From assembly GCA_964574195.1 (NCBI GenBank), contig CAZNMO010000019.1:1-35597 (forward strand): a stretch of 35,597 nucleotides of DNA, read 5' to 3'. The position numbers and the translations under genes were made by a program. This DNA comes from BRH-c25 sp964574195. Its GTDB lineage: Bacteria; Bacillota; Clostridia; Lutisporales; Lutisporaceae. The notes beneath the pieces were generated by a model, which worked only from the letters and a program-made list of their open reading frames with translations, did no database searches and was not told where the DNA came from. Positions 31,012 through 35,597 of the stretch are shown here, piece by piece. The first letter of the stretch is position 1, and each line of letters opens with the position of its first letter.

Positions 31012-32766
31012 TTAGATCCTTTCCCTTTCTTCATAATGTGTATGCAACAGCTCGTGAGCCAGTTTTCCGTATGGCTCACCAAGATATTTCTCATAAAGCT
31101 CCAGTACTTCTGCATTTTCATGGGATTTCCTTACCTTCTTGCTTCTGTCCTCTCTGTATATTGCCTGCTGACGCTTCTTTACTATCTCATCATTACCATG
31201 ATGGTAGGGCTGGCCTCCTCCGCCTACACAGCCTCCGGGGCATGCCATGATCTCAATGGCATCGTATTGGGATTCACCTTCCCTTATGCTTTCAAGCAGT
31301 CTCCTGGCATTCCTGAGACCGTGGGCGATACCAATTCGTAATTCCTTGCCCCCCATGTCTACAGTGGCCTCCCTCAAGCCTTCCATACCTCTCAGCTGTT
31401 CAAATTCAACGTTTTTCAGCTCTTCTCCGGTTACCCATTCATAAGCTGTACGAATTGCCGCCTCTATAACGCCCCCTGTGGTTCCGAATATCACTGATGC
31501 ACCGGTGGTTTCTCCCAGTGGTTTATCATATTCGCTGTCAGGCAGGCTCTCAAATTCGATCCCTGCCTCTTTTATCATATATCCAAGCACCCTGGTCGTT
31601 ATCACTATGTCCACATTGTTACGGGCATCCTTGGTCAATTCAGGGCGCTTGGCCTCCGCTTTCTTTGCAATACATGGCATGATCGATACAACCACTATAT
31701 TATCAGGATCGATGCCATTCTTCTCTGCATAGTAGGTCTTAACAATGGTCCCGAACATTATGTGCGGTGACTTGCAGGTGGAGGGCACCTCCAGAAGCTC
31801 CGGGAACTGGTGCTCGATGAACTTCACCCACGCAGGGCAGCAGCTGGTCAGTATTGGAAGTGTCTTGCTGTTTTTGATACGATGTATAAGCTCAGAAGCC
31901 TCTTCCATTATGGTAAGGTCAGCTCCGAAATCCGTATCAAAAACTGCATCAAAGCCCATTCTTTTCAAGGCCGTGACCAGCTTTCCGGTTACGATGGTAC
32001 CCGGCTCCATTCCGAACATTTCCCCTATTGCGACTCTGATGGCAGGCGCAGTCTGGACAATAACATGCTTATCGGGATCATTTACAGCCTCCCACACCTT
32101 ATCACTGTGACGTACCTCAGTAAGGGCGGCTGTTGGGCAAACAGCCACGCACTGTCCGCAGTAGGTGCAGGAGGATTCCACCATAGGTATGTTGAAGGCA
32201 GGCCCTACAAAGGCGTCAAAGCCTCGCCCTATCCCAGACAATATGCCGCAGGTCTGCATCTTGTTGCAGGCCGTTTCACAGCGCCTGCAGTAGATGCATT
32301 TGTTCGAGTCCTTTACTATGGCGTCGCTGGAAGTGTCCTTGGGGTAGTCCATCCGCTCCCCTTCCCACCTGATTTCCCTTACTCCCAGCTCTGCAGCCAG
32401 GGCTTGAAGCTCACACTCAAGATTTTTGGGGCAGGTGAAGCATTCATTGGGGTGGTTGGAAAGTAGCAGCTCCACAGCCATCCTTCGTGCAGTTATTGCA
32501 CGGATGGTATCAGTCCTTACCTCCATCCCCTCCGTCATTTTGGTCACACAGGCCGGAACCAGTATATCTCTTCCCGGTGCTTCTACCATGCATACTCTGC
32601 AGGAAGCTGTCTGGTTCACCATTTTCAGGTCATGTAGATCCAGATGGCACAGAGTTGGTATCCTCACGCCCGCCTCATGGGCTGCTTCAAGAATGGTTAT
32701 GCCTTCAGGTACAGTCAGTTCCTGGTCATTTATCTTTACTCTCAGCTTTTTTCTATTGTCCTCCAT
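31012..32766 (-). CDS. hydA: [FeFe] hydrogenase catalytic subunit (HydA of a HydABC-type complex)
   Basis: 584 residues, cytosolic. The N-terminus has a plant-type [2Fe-2S] domain (PTLCHLDLH, SCRVCMVEAPG), then the His-ligated cluster HPNECFTCPKNLEC, then two [4Fe-4S] motifs (CIYCRRCETAC, CTYCGQCVAVCP). The H-cluster motifs are complete: TSCCPAW (L1), MPCIAKKAEAKRPE (L2) and ACPGGCVGGGGQP (L3). The protein stops soon after the small-subunit helix (ELYEKYLGEPYGKLAHELLH), so it lacks the extra C-terminal [2Fe-2S] domain of the 645-residue Thermotoga HydA. It is the last gene of the operon, 4 bases after hydB. With its partners it probably exchanges electrons among NADH, ferredoxin and protons. 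Confidence 0.96.
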   Translation of the reverse strand: MEDNRKKLRVKINDQELTVPEGITILEAAHEAGVRIPTLCHLDLHDLKMVNQTASCRVCMVEAPGRDILVPACVTKMTEGMEVRTDTIRAITARRMAVELLLSNHPNECFTCPKNLECELQALAAELGVREIRWEGERMDYPKDTSSDAIVKDSNKCIYCRRCETACNKMQTCGILSGIGRGFDAFVGPAFNIPMVESSCTYCGQCVAVCPTAALTEVRHSDKVWEAVNDPDKHVIVQTAPAIRVAIGEMFGMEPGTIVTGKLVTALKRMGFDAVFDTDFGADLTIMEEASELIHRIKNSKTLPILTSCCPAWVKFIEHQFPELLEVPSTCKSPHIMFGTIVKTYYAEKNGIDPDNIVVVSIMPCIAKKAEAKRPELTKDARNNVDIVITTRVLGYMIKEAGIEFESLPDSEYDKPLGETTGASVIFGTTGGVIEAAIRTAYEWVTGEELKNVEFEQLRGMEGLREATVDMGGKELRIGIAHGLRNARRLLESIREGESQYDAIEIMACPGGCVGGGGQPYHHGNDEIVKKRQQAIYREDRSKKVRKSHENAEVLELYEKYLGEPYGKLAHELLHTHYEERERI

Positions 32767-32770
32767 GTCT

Positions 32771-34420
32771 TCACCTCATCTCCATCTGTGGTTTGTTTTC
32801 CGGTTTATATCTTCCCGCTCCTCTGGGATGGTCAACATCCTTGACAAAATCCATGTATTCATCCCAGAAGTACTTCATTGTGCTGATCACCGGATTGGGA
32901 GCAGTCTGGCCAAGTCCGCAGAGTGAGCTGCCTTTTATCATGTACGCCAGCTGCTTCAATGCGTCAATATCCGCCATGGTACCCTTTCTGCTCGTTATCT
33001 TGTTCAGCAGCTCATACATCCGCTTGGTGCCTATCCTGCAGGGCGTGCATCTGCCGCAGGATTCATCCATGGTAAATTCCAGATAGAATTTTGCTATGTT
33101 CACCATGTTGTCCTTTTCATCCATTACTATCATTCCGCCTGAGCCCATCATTGAGCCTATATTCTTGAGGCTGTCGTAATCTATGGGAGTATCAAGATCC
33201 TTCTCTGTTATTACTCCCCCGGAAGGACCTCCTGTCTGTACTGCCTTGAACCTGCGCCCGCCCTGTATGCCTCCGCCGATATCATATATTATCTCCCTAA
33301 GGGTGGTTCCCATAGGCACCTCTACCAGCCCCACATTATTTATCCTGCCTGCCAGCGCAAACACCTTGGTTCCCTTGCTTCCCTCAGTTCCTATGGATGC
33401 AAACCAAGCTGCCCCTCTTGTGATTATCGGGGGTATGTTGGCAAAGGTCTCCACATTATTGACACAGGTTGGATAACCCCAGTAGCCTTCCTGGGCCGGA
33501 TACGGAGGCTTGTAATTGGGCTCTCCCCGTTTGCCTTCACAGGAATTTATCAGGGCGGTCTCTTCGCCACACACAAAGGCTCCGGCGCCATATTTGAGCT
33601 CCACATCAAAGTTGAAGCCGGTACCAAAGATATCCTTTCCCAGAAGGCCTAGCTCTCTGGCCTGTACTATTGCGGTATTGAGCCTGGATATTGCCAGGGG
33701 GTATTCTGCTCGTATGTATATTATCCCCTTGTCGGCGCCTATGGCATAGCCGCCTATGGCCATTGCCTCCAGCACACTGTGAGGATCTCCTTCAAGTATG
33801 CTCCTGTCCATGAAGGCTCCAGGATCTCCCTCATCCGCATTGCATATGATGAATTTGGTTTCGCTATCCTGCTTTTTGGTTATCTCCCATTTCAATCCGG
33901 TAGGAAAGCCTCCACCTCCGCGACCGCGAAGCCCCGATCTTTTAACTTCATCTATCACCAGGTCTCTGCCCATCTCGCTTATTGCCTTACCCAGAGCTTC
34001 ATAGCCCCCCAAAGCGATATACTCATAGATATCCTCAGGATTTATAAGCCCACAGTTTCGTAAAGCCACCCGCAGCTGCTTCTTATAAAAAGGCATGTCC
34101 TCCTGTTTGTCGATTTTCTCTTTTTCACTGGGCTCCCGGTATAAAAGTCTCTCGACCTTCCTGCCTTTTATGATGTGCTCGTCTACGATATCCTTAACAT
34201 CCTTGGGACTGACACGCACATAAAACACGTTATCCGGTTCGATCTTGACTATAGGGCCCTGCTCACAGAAACCGAAGCATCCTGTCCTTACTACCTTAAC
34301 CTCCTCTCCATAGCCGCGAGCTTTAATTATAAGCTCCAAATTCTTGATAACCTTGTCACTTTCACTTGCCAAACAGCCTGTGCCTCCACAGACCATTATA
34401 TTTGTACGGGCTGCTGCCAT
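32771..34420 (-). CDS. hydB: NuoF-like NADH/FMN subunit of the hydrogenase (HydB)
   Basis: 549 residues. An N-terminal thioredoxin-like [2Fe-2S] domain (CGGTGC, CFGFC; residues about 10-55) precedes the NuoF core with the NADH/FMN sites (GLRGRGGGGFPTGLKWEI, CNADEGDPGAFMDR, YGAGAFVCGEETALINSCEG) and the C-terminal cluster SCGRCTPCRIGTKRM. The protein then ends as WDEYMDFVKDVDHPRGAGRY plus a short tail. The additional 2[4Fe-4S] ferredoxin domain that follows in Thermotoga-type HydB is absent. AAAGGAGGG precedes the ATG. The downstream hydA follows after 4 bases. It carries the NAD(H) reaction of the complex. Confidence 0.95.
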   Translation of the reverse strand: MAAARTNIMVCGGTGCLASESDKVIKNLELIIKARGYGEEVKVVRTGCFGFCEQGPIVKIEPDNVFYVRVSPKDVKDIVDEHIIKGRKVERLLYREPSEKEKIDKQEDMPFYKKQLRVALRNCGLINPEDIYEYIALGGYEALGKAISEMGRDLVIDEVKRSGLRGRGGGGFPTGLKWEITKKQDSETKFIICNADEGDPGAFMDRSILEGDPHSVLEAMAIGGYAIGADKGIIYIRAEYPLAISRLNTAIVQARELGLLGKDIFGTGFNFDVELKYGAGAFVCGEETALINSCEGKRGEPNYKPPYPAQEGYWGYPTCVNNVETFANIPPIITRGAAWFASIGTEGSKGTKVFALAGRINNVGLVEVPMGTTLREIIYDIGGGIQGGRRFKAVQTGGPSGGVITEKDLDTPIDYDSLKNIGSMMGSGGMIVMDEKDNMVNIAKFYLEFTMDESCGRCTPCRIGTKRMYELLNKITSRKGTMADIDALKQLAYMIKGSSLCGLGQTAPNPVISTMKYFWDEYMDFVKDVDHPRGAGRYKPENKPQMEMR

Positions 34421-34447
34421 ATGAACCCTCCTTTGTATACTTTGTTA

Positions 34448-34840
34448 TCATGCCCTTTCAAAATCCATGTTCAGGATCAGCTCCTTAACGGGATCGCCTG
34501 ATTTCAGATGACTTTCGATTATTCTGTGCACTTTGTCCTTCTTCACATTTCCATATAGAGTCGGTTTCTGTCCCGGAATATTTACCTGAACAGTCGGCTC
34601 GGAATGGCAATAGCCTATACAGCCCACAGGTATGACCCGGATATTGTCCAGCTTTTCCCTGGCAAGCTCATCAACAAATTCATTCAGGGTCTCTCTTGCT
34701 CCGGATGATATTCCGCACGTAGCCATTCCTACCAGTATTTCGATTTTACCCGTTTCTGCCTCTCCACGCTGACGAAGGCTGACCTTCCCCGCATGTTCCT
34801 CCCTTATCTTTTTTAGTTCTTCCAGTGATTTTATACTCAT
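34448..34840 (-). CDS. Small thioredoxin-like [2Fe-2S] subunit of the hydrogenase operon
   Basis: A 130-residue protein with the NuoE C-terminal-like fold: a basic helical start (SIKSLEELKKIREEHAGKV), then VGMATCGISSGARETLNEFV and IPVGCIGYCHSEPTVQVNI. Only three of the four usual cluster cysteines are present (Cys42, Cys74, Cys78); the position five after Cys42 is Gly47. This matches my memory of the small extra subunit seen in clostridial and Thermoanaerobacter hydrogenase operons. It lies between the NuoE-like and NuoF-like genes. Its role is not established; it may bind a cluster with one non-Cys ligand or be structural. Confidence 0.85.
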   Translation of the reverse strand: MSIKSLEELKKIREEHAGKVSLRQRGEAETGKIEILVGMATCGISSGARETLNEFVDELAREKLDNIRVIPVGCIGYCHSEPTVQVNIPGQKPTLYGNVKKDKVHRIIESHLKSGDPVKELILNMDFERA

Positions 34841-34851
34841 CTCATACTCTC

Positions 34852-35400
34852 CTAACTGCGATATGTATTGATGATCTCATCAATATCCTCTTCCTTTACG
34901 CGTCCGAAAACCCTGTCATCGACCATGACTACAGGAGCCAATCCGCATGCTCCGATGCACCTGACATCCTTAAGGGTAAAAAGTCCGTCCTCAGTTATTT
35001 CATTGGACTCAATATTCAGCTTTTCCTTCAGCCTCTCGATTATCTTGTCCGAGCCCCTTACAAAGCAGGCAGTCCCCAAGCATACACTCATAGTATGCTT
35101 CCCTCGGGGCTTTGTGGTGAAGTAAGAATAAAAGCTTACTACACCGTATACCTCAGCTCCCGGAATTCCCAGCTTCCTGGCTACAAAAAGCTGCACGTCC
35201 CTTGGCAAGTATCCGAAGATCTCCTGTGCTTTATGCAGTATCTTTATCAATGCACCCCTGTTAGTCTCCAAGCTATCTATAAAGCCTTCCAGTTCATCAA
35301 ATTTCTCTTTTGGAAATTCCTCTTTTGTAGGCTCCATCACATCTATTGCCTGAGGCTTGGTCAATGCAAACACCATCCTTCCATATAAAATCCAATGCAT
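34852..35400 (-). CDS. hydC: NuoE-like [2Fe-2S] subunit of the hydrogenase (HydC)
   Basis: 182 residues. A helical N-terminal domain (LIKILHKAQEIFGYLPRDVQ, KLGIPGAEVYGVVSFYSYF) is followed by a thioredoxin-like domain with all four [2Fe-2S] ligands: CLGTAC and CIGAC. This is the NuoE/HydC family that pairs with the NuoF-like subunit. It is the first gene of the hydrogenase operon. The start at 35400 has AGGG six bases ahead; an internal ATG at 35376 preceded by GGAAGG directly is less likely. I could not identify a confident promoter in the roughly 50 bases before it. Confidence 0.93.
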   Translation of the reverse strand: MHWILYGRMVFALTKPQAIDVMEPTKEEFPKEKFDELEGFIDSLETNRGALIKILHKAQEIFGYLPRDVQLFVARKLGIPGAEVYGVVSFYSYFTTKPRGKHTMSVCLGTACFVRGSDKIIERLKEKLNIESNEITEDGLFTLKDVRCIGACGLAPVVMVDDRVFGRVKEEDIDEIINTYRS

Positions 35401-35447
35401 AGTATGCCCTAATAATTAGAAAACATAGATTAGTAGCTTTACTTATA

Positions 35448-35478
35448 ATAAAAAAACCCGAGAATTTTTTCTCAGGTT
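35448..35478 (-). terminator. Terminator of a gene beyond the right edge
   Basis: AACCCGAGAA (35455-35464) pairs with TTCTCAGGTT (35469-35478) with one mismatch, and the minus strand continues TTTTTTTATT. It would end a leftward gene lying past 35597 and insulate the hydrogenase operon. Bases 35479-35597 hold no gene that I can see. Confidence 0.75.
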
Positions 35479-35597
35479 TTCACCATTATTTCTGTTACAG
35501 CTAAATTTGTATCCGTCCTATATAATTTGCGGCGGATATACGCTAATGTAGATTGTTTCCGCCGCAAAGAAAATCAAGGTAACACAAATCTGTTTCA

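Noticed and set aside
1..35597. CRISPR array, rRNA, intact transposase or prophage genes
   Set aside because: No regular spaced repeats, rRNA sequence, transposase or phage proteins were seen on either strand.

Overview
The window looks like chromosome of an anaerobic, endospore-forming member of the Clostridia. The sequence evidence is a gerA-type germinant-receptor operon, a multi-subunit [FeFe]-hydrogenase operon, T-box and S-box riboregulators, strong AGGAGG-like ribosome binding sites, several sigma-A type promoters with 16-18 bp spacers, and moderate GC content. I cannot name the species. One assembly gap (10 N) lies inside a glycosyltransferase gene at 5603-5612.

Layout. 1-98: 5' end of a cation-diffusion-facilitator transporter running off the left edge. 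188-4011: gerAA-gerAB-gerAC, leftward with overlapping genes. 4162-4551: a lone YtrA-type GntR regulator with its own terminator and a candidate operator. 4953-7189: a GT-C type glycosyltransferase converging on a UbiA-type polyprenyl-phosphate phosphoribosyltransferase. 7393-10493: an unidentified protein, an FMN-dependent alpha-hydroxy-acid oxidase with a cysteine-rich N-terminus, a histidine-rich YmaF protein and a secreted stalk/coiled-coil protein. 10564-12857: NAD salvage, with nicotinate phosphoribosyltransferase behind an NrtR-type Nudix/winged-helix regulator. 13032-14955: SEC-C, PilZ and GNAT proteins. 14969-16335: asparagine synthetase AsnA under an Asn-type T-box. 16629-17531: EamA transporter.

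17615-24419 is a methionine/one-carbon block. A leftward pair encodes a short cobalamin methionine synthase and its separate reactivation protein. A rightward S-box (SAM-I) operon encodes the anaerobic homocysteine-forming trio (COG1900 protein, 2[4Fe-4S] ferredoxin, UPF0280 protein) and MetF. Together they can plausibly make homocysteine from aspartate semialdehyde and sulfide, make methyl-tetrahydrofolate, and join the two into methionine.

24545-28683: a heterodimeric ABC exporter behind a MarR regulator. 28886-29803: a PadR-DUF4180 fusion regulator. 30122-30663: tRNA-Ser(CGA) and tadA, with a displaced copy of the tRNA 3' end and terminator. 31012-35400: the hydrogenase operon (NuoE-like, small thioredoxin-like, NuoF-like and HydA subunits).

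The least explained feature is a 212-214 bp imperfect palindrome present twice (16381-16594 and 22269-22480). Its terminal stems differ in sequence between copies but stay complementary. One copy sits inside the homocysteine operon. A second, unrelated inverted repeat also occurs twice (24444-24504 and 30882-30944).
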